From: Spirometra erinaceieuropaei
Taxonomy: Eukaryota > Platyhelminthes > Cestoda > Diphyllobothriidea > Diphyllobothriidae
DNA: 64,000 nt
Reading direction: 5' to 3'
Assembly: GCA_902702965.1 (NCBI GenBank)
Contig: CACRXP010000973.1
Span: forward strand, 130,048 to 194,047
Shown here: in pieces, positions 12,187 to 22,272 of the stretch
How the letters are laid out: every line of letters begins with the position of its first letter
Position numbering within the stretch: the stretch's first letter is position 1
The notes under the pieces: model-generated
The model's database searches: none
The model's input: only the letters and a program-made list of their open reading frames with translations
Told to the model about the DNA's origin: nothing
Program-made: the position numbers and the translations under genes

Positions 12187-13179
12187 CGGTAGGCGGGCTA
12201 ACTCATGAAATGTCCACCGAAATTCCGAAATGCGCTTTCGCTTCGAAAAGATTAATTAAGTAGGGTTGTAAAAATAATCATCGTGCAGCATAATTCTATA
12301 TTAATTCCGTTACCTCAGGATGCTGGTTTTTAAACGAAATCCGTTCCGGCTGCATGCGAAAAGTATACTCTGTAAAAGCGGACTACGTAATGGCATGCAT
12401 TTTTCCCATCGATTTTCGATGCTTCTAAATATTCAATTATATTTCACGTAAAGCATGCATAAAATATTCATTTTCCGGCTCATTCGGTAGAAAATTAAGT
12501 CTTCTTTCAATTTTATACTCAAATGAGGAAAATTATTCGGTTTTCAAAAAGTTTCTAATTCTGAGATTTCTTAATACCATGAGATGACCGTTCACAAAAC
12601 GTCATGTCTCCGTATTTACCAAAGTGGCTTGTAAATTTAACAATTTGGCTCAAATCCACTGATACATTTTATGAACCCTATATGGTCTCCTCTCAATACC
12701 ATAGAGAAGCGTACGGTTTTCCGTACGCGAAAGATATACGGCTTATAGTTTGGAAACCCTGAACGTAGGTGTAACGGCAGGTCGGGGTTCAAAATTTATC
12801 GGGAATTGGAAACGTTTATGAAAACTGAATTATACCCTTCCTTTGAGTAAAAATTGGAAGAAGACTTAATTTTCTACCGAATGATGGAAAGGATGAATAT
12901 TTTTATGCATGTTTTCCATAAAATATAATTGAATTTTTAAGGGCATCGAAAATCAATGGGAAAAGTGCATGCTGGTTAAGTAGTCATCTTTTACAGAGTA
13001 TACTTTGCACATGCAGTCGGAAGGGATTTCGCTTAAAAACCAGCAACCGGAGGAAACGGAAGTATTATAGAATTATGCTGCACGATGATTAGTTTTACAA
13101 CCCTACTTAATTAATCTTTTCGAAACGAAAGCGCATTTTGGAATTTAGGTCGACATGTCATGAGTTATCCCTCCTACTG
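12187..13179. mobile_element. Foldback MITE copy 1, TA target duplication, CAGT-type ends
   Basis: This 993-bp element has two arms of about 370 bp in inverted orientation (12187-12560 and 12810-13179). It is flanked by TA (12185-12186 and 13180-13181). The left end is CGGTAGGCGGGCTAACTC and the complement of the right end is CAGTAGGAGGGATAACTC. The TA duplication and CAGT start are the hallmarks of Tc1/mariner-mobilised elements. A perfect 8-bp hairpin with a TTTT loop sits near the centre (12709-12728). No transposase ORF exists, so it is non-autonomous. Copies recur at 17.1, 21.0, 28.7, 39.1 and 61.9 kb. Confidence 0.88.
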
Positions 13180-14369
13180 TATGCAGTTCGTAAACACTCT
13201 CGGTAATTTGCCATTTGAAGGCATTTCTGTCCTCTTAAATTCTCCCCCGCATGCCACGATGACAGAAAATACGAGGTGGTATTACTGGAATTACTTAACC
13301 CAGGGAAACACCTGGCGCACTTTGTGAAGTCTTCAGAAAAAAGCTCCCTACTGCAGGCCCGTTACTCCTTCTCTTCTCATGGCTTGTAATACTGAAATTA
13401 CCTTGCTGAAGTCTGACACGGCAATAAAAGTGTCACTTTNNNNNNNNNNNNNNNNNNNNNNNNNNNNNNNNNNNNNNNNNNNNNNNNNNNNNNNNNNNNN
13501 NNNNNNNNNNNNNNNNNNNNNNNNNNNNNNNNNNNNNNNNNNNNNNNNNNNNNNNNNNNNNNNNNNNNNNNNNNNNNNNNNNNNNNNNNNNNNNNNNNNN
13601 NNNNNNNNNNNNNNNNNNNNNNNNNNNNNNNNNNNNNGCGCTCTGCAATTCCCGACAGCCGGGGAGGGGGGCAGTTTGGGAGTTTGGGCTAGCTGCCAAC
13701 CCTGGGCTGCTAGGGTGGGGAGAGGGTGGACGGAATACGCAAAAAGTGTGCCGCAGAGAAGGTCCAAATGCTCATTGTGTGAACCCTTACGACTGAGCGG
13801 ATGTCGTTCCTCGAATTGCGTTGGGCACGTAAGGAGGCACAAAGATCTGCGCTAAGCAAACAAGTACTTAACGAGAAGAGCAGCCATTTAACTTCCTTTA
13901 AACCGTACGCAGTTTCAAAGGCGGTTTTTTGCACGTCCCGCGTTGCCTTTCTTCGATCGGAGGCAGTTGCGGCAATTAGGGTTTCTGTCGGGACAGACTT
14001 CCTGAAACCGGCACACAGACAGCTAGGAGGTTTGAGGAGAAGAAACCAAGATCACTGAGGTAAGAACTTTATTTGCCGGCAAGGACGCAATATGCGGCCT
14101 CATTCAGGGAACGAAAATAAGGTCATCATGACATATTGCATGACGCTTCCGCGCTCTCGTAACTGGACGGAATGTAATCTACTTCTTTTGGGAAAACAAA
14201 CCAGCAGAACCGTACAAAAAGTATTCAACTTTTGCTTGCACCGACAGATACCCGGATACTCTCATCATTCGTCGGAGATCGGGTTCCTGGTACGCGTGCT
14301 TTTTTGCCAGTAGCCGTAGACAAATTTAGCGTGAGGACACAATATGCCTCCTAAACATTTATCATAATG
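13180..14369. other. Unassigned sequence around an assembly gap
   Basis: This contains a 198-base run of N (13440-13637). The open frames that cross the gap are artefacts of the N run. The sequence right of the gap (13638-14366) has no recognisable coding signal. A donor-like GAG/GTAAGAA occurs at about 14057 on the plus strand but with no supportable exon. Confidence 0.45.
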
Positions 14370-14722
14370 ATGACAGTGGATGCTCGCCGATCAGGTTACG
14401 GAACATGCTCGTTCCGTTGTGCCTTGGGGCTCATACTAGAACCCTCGCAGGCAGTCGCACAGCGACTAGTAGTAGACACAGATGAGATGATACCGACAAA
14501 GACAAGGGAGACCGGAATGGCCATTTCTGACTTATTAGCCGTCATCGGCCAGTCATACCCAACTCCAAGTGTGGATCACTTGAGATTCGAACCCGCGATC
14601 TTTTGTCATGGAGTTTGACGCTCTACCATTGAGCCACGGGCCCGTTGTCCTGTCGGTTGTGATCGGGAATATTAATTATGACAATGGGCGCTCGCCGATC
14701 AGGTTACGGAACATGCTCGTAT
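14370..14722 (-). mobile_element. tRNA-derived SINE, Trp-like head (left half of an inverted dimer)
   Basis: The minus strand reads a tRNA-like head at about 14586-14650: A box TGGCTCAATGG, then CTCCATG in the anticodon-loop position, then B box GGTTCGAATCTC. The family body follows (GGCTAATAAGTCAGAAATGG, then TCTCCCTTGTCTTTGTCGGT). The anticodon-loop context resembles tRNA-Trp(CCA). The element continues into a terminal copy of the GTTCCGTAACCTGATCGGCG segment found again at its own 5' side. Confidence 0.8.
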
Positions 14723-14724
14723 GA

Positions 14725-15002
14725 GCCCCAAAGCACAACGAAACGAGCATGTTCCGTAACCTGATCGGCGAGCGCCCATTGTCATAATTAATATTCCCGA
14801 TCACAACCGACAGGACAACGGGCCCGTGGCTCAATGGTAGAGCGTCAAACTCCATGACAAAAGATCCCGGGTTCGAATCTAAAGTGATCCACACTTGGAG
14901 TTGGGTATGACTGGCCGATGACGGCTAATAAGCCAGAAATAGCCATTCCGGTCTCTCTTGTCTTTGTCGGTATCATCTCATTTATCATAATGTTTACCTA
15001 CT
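14725..15002 (+). mobile_element. tRNA-derived SINE, Trp-like head (right half of an inverted dimer)
   Basis: This is near-identical to the preceding copy but on the opposite strand, so 14370-15002 forms a long hairpin with its axis at about 14725. The head at 14820-14890 shows GTGGCTCAATGGTAGAGCG and GGGTTCGAATC. The body GACGGCTAATAAGCCAGAAA and the tail TCTCTTGTCTTTGTCGGTAT follow. The two arms differ by few bases, so the inverted pair is recent or has been kept alike by gene conversion. Confidence 0.82.
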
Positions 15003-15499
15003 ATCGCGCTCTTTTTTACGCCGTTTAGCTCCACTCATAAAACCCCTTGTTACAAGCTGACCTTGTTTTTGCTCCCTGGACGGAGTCGCATACTACGTCC
15101 TTTCCCCCTGGCCTTCTGCTCGAACACGTAATAAGGCACAGAAATAGAGAAGAAGCATATGCCTACAGAAACGATCGAACCACCGATATCCGATATTTTG
15201 GCCGTTGCCCTGCGAACTGAGTTATGGAGAACAGACCTGCTAACTGGGTGCATATCCGACATTGCTTCATGGTAGAACTCTAGACTTAACGGCCAACGAC
15301 CAGGGAGTCTGGATTCGAATCCCGGATTATTCGGGCCTGCTGTCGAGCGGTGGTTGGCCCGCTGCAGAATTGGGCAACTTAGCCGTTGTGCGACTGCCCG
15401 GAGGGTGCAAGCCTGCGCTCCAAGACACAACCGTCGTGAACGACGACGACGTCTACGGCCTGCCTCACGGAGTGGGCGCAGTAGCGGTGAATTAAATAT
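15003..15499 (+). repeat. Second tRNA-like SINE type
   Basis: At about 15262-15340 the plus strand has GCTTCATGGTAGAACTC followed by the B-box-like GGATTCGAATCCCGG. A GC-richer tail follows (TGGTTGGCCCGCTGCAG, GTTGTGCGACTGCCCGGAGG). The tail differs from the SINE family at 14.4, 20 and 25 kb, so this is probably a separate SINE family. There is only one copy in the window, so the boundaries are guesses. Confidence 0.45.
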
Positions 15500-16131
15500 G
15501 ACAGACTTGCGCATCATCTGTCGCAGCTCCCCCTCACAGTATCCACCTTGCTCCGCGGGCAAGACGGTGTCGGGATGACAGGGGGGTTGGCTTCGGCGCA
15601 GTGGCCGACAAAGTTATGCAGCACGTCTACGCGTGCCACACACGAACTGATCGCCACTGGATGTACCAGGCCTCTGAGTGGGTGACTTGCATCTCACGTG
15701 TGTGTGTGTGTGGATGCAATAAGGTCCACATCGTGGCGGGGCCATTGTAGTCGGACTCTCGGGCCTGAAAAGAACCGGGTCATGCCGCGACTGTTAAGGT
15801 GGCTTAACAGATGCACTGATGTAACAGGGGGATGGATTGCCCAGCGCCAACCTCACTCTCTGTTTCCACTCGACAGTCCTAGCCTCCCGGACTAATTGGT
15901 GTTTGGTATCAAGCACAGGGGCTTGCCCAGTCTGAAGGCCTACGTCTGACGTGTTACCACACGTATACACGGCAGTGGTTGTGGCTTCGTGTTGACCCAG
16001 CGCAGCCCGATAAACGCGCCGCGTGAGCAAGTATGCCTGACCCTCTTGCTGGCCGCATCTCCACGGCAATCTGTTATGAAGACTCCAAGACACAGCCATG
16101 TTCCGTTGTGACCAGCTCGGCGAACAACTTT
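15500..16131 (-). mobile_element. Degenerate LINE 3' UTR sequence
   Basis: The plus strand shows LINE-UTR phrases in order: TTGCGCATCATCTGTCGC, GGCGCAGTGGCCGACAAAG, and then a stretch (15940-16070) similar to 53330-53440 with ACACGTATACACGGCAG and CAGCGCAGCCCGATAAA. This matches the distal part of the LINE 3' UTR complement. It is old and the limits are approximate. Confidence 0.55.
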
Positions 16132-16150
16132 CCTCTCTCTCTCTCTCTCT

Positions 16151-16192
<42 letters not shown>
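16132..16192. repeat. (TC)n(CA)n compound microsatellite
   Basis: About 22 bases of TC dinucleotides followed by about 38 bases of CA dinucleotides, a perfect compound simple repeat. It creates a cysteine-valine run in spurious minus-strand frames. Confidence 0.97.
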
Positions 16193-16194
<2 letters not shown>

Positions 16195-17130
16195 TTCAGG
16201 ATGGATCCACTTTTTGGTTTGCGTAGTGCTACTACTGGGATTGCAGATCAAACCTCTCACACAGGGATGATCGATAACTGCGGCAGAAAAATGACACTGC
16301 TATGGGATTTTACCATGTGAAAGGCCTCGCTGAGCAAGGTATGGGAAATATGAAAATCATGCGACCAGAAAAACTGTCCCCGACATCGCATGGACGTTAA
16401 AGTTAACTTTCCAGCAGATTCGGGAAAACAAAGCATCTGTGTTTCATACAACTGATGGACTTATTATTAATAGTTTGAACAGCAGGGCCTCCCATGTAAA
16501 GTTGATAGGCTCCGAGATCGACTCTCGTTGGGGTATACATCTTCCATCAGCGCGTTTTCTCTCCCGCTTATTCCGTCCTAGGTAATGCCATATTTGTTCA
16601 GATTGCGGTTCTTATCGATTGCTGTTGTTGCTAACCTAGCCGTAATCGATTTTTTCTAGAAGGTTGCGTCTACGCGGAAAAATTCAGGTTAGATTTCACA
16701 CTTCTGCTCTAGGCACGAGAATACATTCACGAATGCCTTTTCACATACGAAAACACCGAATGCGATCTGAATTGCATTGGCGCTCCACTTGACAAACTAC
16801 ACACCAGCAAGAGGAGTAACGTATTTCGTCTTTTAAGATTCGAGGCTACTTTCATTGCCTCCACGGGCTAGGACGAAAGGCATCACATTCATGTGTTTAG
16901 GAGTTAGCAAAAGCGGCTTCAAATTATGATTCCAAAGGGAACACGATCTCTGCGATCTGCGATTGCCGGTCACGGACGAGTTACTGCACACTAGGTCTCC
17001 AAGTGATCCAGCAAATTGCTGTGCAGGCAAGCTGATAAACGCCGCAGCGATGACAGAAGCGCGGATGGTGCAAACTTTCCCTCCGTAAATTAGACGGAGA
17101 GTCGCGGAGGAAACAACATCCATGCGCATA
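16193..17130. other. Unassigned sequence, no gene seen
   Basis: No repeat family is matched. A 98-codon minus-strand frame (16833-17129) ends at the border of a foldback element and has no recognisable motif, so I do not annotate it as a gene. Confidence 0.4.
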
Positions 17131-17132
17131 TA

Positions 17133-18070
17133 CAGTAGATGTGCTAACTCATGAAATGTTAACCGAAATTCTGAAAGACATCTTTGTCTCGAAAAGATTA
17201 CCTAAGTAGGGCTGTAAATATTGACCAACATTCAGCACAATTTTATAACAATTCAGTTACTACAGGATTCCGGTTTTTAAACGAACTCCATTTTGGTCGC
17301 CTGGAAAAACTGCAGTCTACTTAGGTAGCATGCACTTTCCTCGTTAATTTTCGATGTATTTTTAAATTAAAATATATTCCACAGAAAACATACAGAAAAA
17401 CATTCATATCTCTACTCATTTGGTAGAAAATTGTATTTTCTCTAACTTCCTTACCTGAATAAATGGTATAATTCGTTTTTAAAAAGTTTCCAATTTTGAG
17501 ATTTTTCAATACCGTAAATTGCCTGTTTACAAATCATCGTGTCTCTGCATTTGCTAATCTTGTTCCTAAAGTTTACCATGACTCAAATTCACTGCTATAA
17601 TTTATGCACTCCATGTGGTCTCCGCAGAGAAATGAATGATTTTCTTTGCACGGAAAATATACAGCTTGCAGTTTGGAGAATGCAAGTGTAAAGGCAGTTT
17701 GGGTCAAAATTACTCAGGAATCGGAAAGTTTCTTAAAATCCAATTACATCTTTTCGTCGTATAAAAAATTTGAAAAAGACGTTATTTTCTGCCAAATAGA
17801 TAAAAGAACGAATAGTTTTATGCCTGTTTTCTGCGAATTATATTTAAATTTATAAGGACGTCGAAAATCAGTGAGAAAAATTCATGCCACCTAGATAGTC
17901 ATTTTTACAGAAAAGAAGTTCGTTTAAAAGCCGGCACCCCGAAGTAACTGAAATATCATGAGGCTATGCTGCATGTTGTTTAATATAACAATCCTACTTA
18001 AGTAATATGTTCGAGCCGTAAATACATTCCGGAATTTCGGTTAGCATTTCAGGAGTAAGCATGCCTACTG
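17133..18070. mobile_element. Foldback MITE copy 2, TA target duplication, CAGT ends
   Basis: A 938-bp element flanked by TA (17131-17132 and 18071-18072). It begins CAGTAGATGTGCTAACTC and ends CAGGAGTAAGCATGCCTACTG, so the two termini are inverted CAGTAG repeats. The arms (about 17133-17500 and 17700-18070) pair with each other and with those of copy 1, for example CTCGAAAAGATTACCTAAGT near the left end. It is more diverged than copy 1. Confidence 0.87.
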
Positions 18071-19394
18071 TAGTGTGCGGGTGGTCCGCAGACAGTATAC
18101 ACGTAACCGCAACATTCAGATGAAGTTCCCCCGATGAATTTCAACTTGTGAGTTTTTGCAGGGCTCTAGCAGATACCTGTTTAAATAGAGATGAGCACCT
18201 GACAGTGTCGTCTGGAAATTATCACCGAATTATTTGCTGGATCGGTTGACAACCGGAAATAAACACTCTGCCCAAATGCAGTGGATTGACGGGAGCCTGC
18301 CAGAGCGCACACCGGGCTGTTGCGCCCTGCAAAGCACACAAGGCTGACTGACGGAGAGGCACAGATGAAGGTAAGTCCGCTGGCGCCAGTGGGCTATTGT
18401 TAAGGCCTCACTTGCAGAACATCTACGCGATGCGAGTTCGTTCGCACATTTCTGCTGTCAGTCGGAGGTTGTTGCGGGTACGGCCGGCCTGAAACAGTAT
18501 AAGGCCTGAAACAGCTGTCATCCCAGCATCTCCGCTTATTTGTCCCTACACCCTCGCCATTCTTCAGCTGGCCGCCTTGCGGTCAGCTAAGTGTTTTCTC
18601 ATAAGTACGAGTCCGTTCGCGGTTTATTTTTGCTGGGAGCGAAGCATGAATGGGTGGACGTCCATACGTGTGTGGGTAGGCATCCTACCTACGCTGTCAG
18701 AAGCTCTTCGCTGGCGAGGCACTGATTAACTTCCGCTCGGTGGTCCTGACCGTCATATTTTTAGATCCAATTTCTGGACTTCTTCTGCAAGATAAGCGCA
18801 AATATTTGGGTTTTTATTAAAAAAAACTTATTTTGCGGATAGGGCGGCAGGCTGGTGCAGGAACTTTCTCGAAACATATGATGTTTCAGTCGCTCGTTTT
18901 CTTTCTGATCTATTCCAGTTAAACAAATCACATGATGGTAGACCTTTTAAAAGTCCGCGGTCGGTTTTTCCTCCGAGTATTTACTTAATAAGGTCACGGG
19001 TGGCATTTTTTGTCTAAAAGTGATAAATTCAGTCGACTCCAGACAAATGCTGATGATGGCATCTAAACTTGTATCCCTGAGTTCTATGCAGTCCGGAAAC
19101 ATATGTAGTCAGGCAAATTTTAGGGTTTAAATTTGGCCCTAAAAAACAACTGTTTTTCCGAGTAGCTTTCCTTAAATAAATGGCTGCATTAGTAACGTCT
19201 TAGGAAGGCGTAGAAAAATGGGAACTACTTTAAGATATGATCTGCTACTGCTTGTTTTTGAATCACTGACCTAACTGGAGACAATCGGCATGCTAACAGT
19301 GTTTACTGGCCTTATTTCCCAGCAAGAAAGCGGAAAGAGTGTTGCACATTCTGCTGCATTATCTGTCGGTATTTCGACAGCAGGAGGGACTCAA
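18071..19394. other. Unassigned sequence, no gene seen
   Basis: There are no recognised repeats or coding motifs. A donor-like AAG/GTAAGT at about 18370 (plus) stands alone, with no open exon that I can assign to a protein family. The right part (18750-19330) is AT-rich. Confidence 0.4.
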
Positions 19395-19880
19395 GGAGGA
19401 TAACATGGGCGTGAATTATTTTATAGTGGTGGTAGACTTTTCCAGCATCTGCCTCACTCTCCTCCGCTCTCCTCCTCCTGGCCCGATGTCAAAGCGGAGT
19501 AAACAAGCCCGGAAGAAGGATCTGGCGCAGTGGCGGGCGAAGTAAAGCGGCCCTTCTGCGCATGTCACACACCCCGAGTTTGCAAATGTTGGACCAAGCT
19601 GGGCTTGCGCATCATCTGCCGCACTCCCCGCCTCCACTTTATATGCATCTGGGACTGCTGGCAAGACTGCGTTAGGACGACCGGATACGGGATCGGACGC
19701 GGGGGCTAATAAGGCTAAACGACCCGTCTGCGCGTGCCCCCGGCTGTTCACAAACAACGGTACGGCTTGAATCCCATCTGAGTAAAAGTGCCATAGAGGC
19801 CACATTCGGAAGGAGTAATTGCAACCTGACTCTTCGTTCTGAATTACTCTGCCGGCTGACGGCCTTTTGAATCGCGTCTT
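19395..19880 (-). mobile_element. LINE 3' UTR fragment, diverged
   Basis: The plus strand shows the LINE-UTR complement in order: ACATGGGCGTGAATT, AGCATCTGCCTCACTCTCCT, CCCGATGTCAAAGCGGAGT, TGGCGCAGTGGCGGGCGAAG, then the second module with GTGCCATAGAGGCCACATTC and ATTGCAACCTGACTCTTCG. It is older than the 4.2- and 59.6-kb copies. Confidence 0.7.
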
Positions 19881-19899
19881 TTGGCCTGTCGTGATAGAT

Positions 19900-20155
19900 T
19901 CAAACATTTCATTTTGGCAGTATGTTATGACTGACAAAGACAAGGGAGATTGAACGGCCATTTCTGGCATATAAGTTGTCGCCAGCCAGTCACAGCCAAC
20001 CCCGAAGTGTGGAACACCTGGGCCATGAACTCGCGACCTGTTAGTTAGACGTCCAACGCCTCTAACCGTTAGGTCACAAGCCCGCTGTCCTGTCGGTTTC
20101 GATCGGAAATATACAATTTTAGAGGGGCGCTCACCGATCATTCTTACGGAACGTT
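19900..20155 (-). mobile_element. tRNA-derived SINE, Arg-like head (left half of inverted dimer)
   Basis: On the minus strand the head at about 20010-20090 has TAACGGTTAGAGGCGTTGG and the B box GAGTTCATGGCCC in a degenerate form. The family tail with TCTCCCTTGTCTTTGTC lies near 19935. It ends at the family start segment (GTTCCGTAAGAATGATCGG) around 20140. The partner copy in opposite orientation follows at once. Confidence 0.75.
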
Positions 20156-20204
20156 ATTACGATTGAAGTGTTGAACTCCTGAGGCCTGAACTCGCGGCCT
20201 GTTA

Positions 20205-20560
20205 TTTAGAGCAAGTGAGTTCCGTAAGAACGATCGGTGAGCGCCCCTCTTCCATTGTAAATTTCCGATCGAAACCGACAGGGCGACGGGCCTGTGGCCC
20301 AGTGGTTAGAGGCGCGGACTTCTAACTAACAGGTCGTGAGTTCGAGCCTCAGGAGTTCCGCACTTCGGTGTTGTCTATGACTGACTGGCGACGGCTAATA
20401 AGCCAGAAATGGCCACTCCAGTCTCCCTTGTCTTTTTCGGTAATTACATTCTGCCTATATCATGCGCCGCTGTGCGGCTGCTGGTTGGGCCCGAGAGAGA
20501 GCCCGTAAGGAACAACGGAACGAGTGAGTTCCGTAAGAACTATCGGTGAGCGCCCCCTAA
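20205..20560 (+). mobile_element. tRNA-derived SINE, Arg-like head, with direct terminal segments
   Basis: The head at 20286-20358 has GTGGCCCAGTGGTTAGAGGC (A box), GGACTTCTAAC (TCT in the anticodon position, as in tRNA-Arg) and GAGTTCGAGCC (B box). The body GACGGCTAATAAGCCAGAAA and the tail TCTCCCTTGTCTTT follow. The segment GAGTTCCGTAAGAACGATCGG at about 20217 is repeated at about 20526 on the same strand, so the unit starts and ends with the same roughly 40 bp. Confidence 0.82.
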
Positions 20561-20900
20561 CACATTTCATACTATGAGAAAGTGAAGGCTCTTCGGAAAA
20601 TTGAGTTGTACTCGTATTTTTATAAAGTGAGGAATATGCGCTGAAGTTCTGCAGGAAGGAATTCCACAGTGTCGAACGCCATTTTCCCTCTCCCATAAGT
20701 CAGTCCTCTGTCCAAGCCAATCAGCCACCTGACGTGGGGATTCGACGCAAGTGACCGGCGCGGCGCGAGTCTGCATCTGGGCGTGCACCACAGCCCCCAT
20801 CTGTGGAATGGAATGTACGAACTCTGCGCAGTCTAGGTTACACGAGTCGTACCCTGATCTGGCCCTGCCAGACGCTTTTAGACGCATCAACAAGCAGAGT
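20561..20900 (-). mobile_element. Degenerate LINE 3' UTR sequence
   Basis: The plus strand has GGAATTCCACAGTGTCG, GTCCAAGCCAATCAGCCACC, CCGGCGCGGCGCGAGTCTGC and TCTGGGCGTGCACCACAGC. The same order occurs at 32340-32560 and in part at 41570-41700. It is the internal part of the LINE 3' UTR complement. Confidence 0.6.
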
Positions 20901-21034
20901 TTTCTTGTAACTGTAAGAATATATTAATGCCGAAAAGTTTTGCCAACAAAGTATTACCAACAAGAAGAAATGCCAAGAAAGCCAAGTCTGGGGAATTGGC
21001 CGTCGTCAACCGGCCATAATCTACCTTCGGTCTA

Positions 21035-21839
21035 TCCTCGGACTACTTAATTAGCCTGCATTTTTCCTATTGATTTTTGTGGTCTAATACATTCAAATAT
21101 GCTTTATACAAAACATGCACAAAATATGATTTCTTTTGCCCATTTGGTAGGAAATCACATTGTCTTTATACTTTATGCCCGAGGAAGGTGCATATTTAGG
21201 TTTATAAAAAAGTTTCTAATCATGATATTTTTAAGAACGTGCGATGTTCATGCATGCAAGACCGCACATCTCCGTTTACTAATGCTTCTCATGAAATGGA
21301 CAACACAGTCGAAATCCAGTGTAAAATTTCATGAGCTCTGTGTGGTATCTTTTTTTAAAGGCATAGAGGAATATATGATTTTCCTTACGCGAAAAGCATG
21401 CACCTTGTAGACTGAAATTGCTAAACGCCGATGCAATGGCAGATCAGGCTTAAAATTAATCGGGAATTGAGAAAGTTTCTTAAAACATAAATATACGCTT
21501 TCTTCGGGCATAAAATATAAAGACAATGTGATTTCCTATCAAATGGGCAAAAGAAAACATATTTTGTGCATGTTTTGTATAAAACATATTTGAATTTATT
21601 AGACCATCGAAAATCAATAGGAAAAATGCATGCTAATTAAGTAGTCATTTTTTCTGAGTGTGGTTTAATCAGGAGGTCAAAGGAATTGCATTCAAAAGCC
21701 GACATTCTGGCGAGTCCGAAATGTTATTGGACCTAGGCTGCATGATAATCAGTATAACAACCCCACTTAAGTAATCCTTCCTAATCGGAAAGGCATTCCA
21801 GAATTTTGGCTAACAATTCATGAGACCGGTCACGCACTG
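21035..21839. mobile_element. Foldback MITE copy 3, left arm truncated
   Basis: The right arm is complete and ends at CACTG followed by TA (21840-21841). The left arm begins internally with GACTACTTAATTAGCCTGCA, so the outer 150 or so bases are missing. The inner arms pair closely: TTGCCCATTTGGTAGGAAAT at about 21140 mirrors ATTTCCTATCAAATGGGCAA at about 21535. The arms here are more alike than those of copy 2. Confidence 0.82.
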
Positions 21840-21879
21840 TAGATATGATGAAGAAAGAAGGCTCATAGGAAAAAATTGA

Positions 21880-21932
21880 GTTGTCATCGTGAAGTTTCGA
21901 GCTGATGACGCCAACCCGTCGTCAGACGAAAT
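21880..21932 (-). ncRNA. Hammerhead ribozyme-like motif at the 3' end of Penelope-like element 1
   Basis: On the minus strand CTGACGA (21925-21919) fits the CUGANGA core. A 6-bp stem II follows (GGGTTG with CAGCTC, loop GCGTCAT), then GAAAC and TTC. The flanks TCGT and ACGA can form stem I. The expected short stem III (AC/GU) is disturbed here by one base (GAAACTTC in place of GAAACGTC). Penelope-like elements are known to carry such minimal hammerheads. Activity of this copy is doubtful. Confidence 0.6.
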
Positions 21933-22272
21933 AAAAGGAGGAGAAAGTGAAATAATCAAACCAAATTGGTTGGCGTGACAGGGCAACCACTAACAGGCAA
22001 ACAACTAATGCATGAAATGGGGTTGGACACATAATTGGACTAGGATATGTGGCGGGAGAGGGGTGGGGAACCGTTGAGGCTCCCTGTGTTGGAGGGTAGG
22101 GGGGATGGCGAGTCAATGGGATTGCGGACAGTGGACTTAATTTTCGTCGATCCGTCATGCGGGCAGAAGTCAGTGAGCCAACGTAGAGGTGTTAGGGATT
22201 GTAGTTGCGGTTCGCTGTATCTGGGGTTGCGGGGGTGGCGAAATTGAACGATCATACATGGCCCAGTAAGGC

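Noticed and set aside
13379..13855. Open frames running through the N runs (also at 40.6-41.2 kb and 60.7-61.98 kb)
   Set aside because: Their length comes from unknown bases. Only the 60699-61067 part has real coding evidence (C2H2 fingers).
14820..14890. A possible genuine tRNA-Trp gene (and other tRNA-like heads)
   Set aside because: The anticodon stem is mismatched and the same head is fused to a SINE body on both strands. These are SINE heads, not tRNA genes.
15794..16189. A 131-codon minus frame with a Cys-Val run
   Set aside because: The run is the translation of the (CA)n/(TC)n microsatellite.
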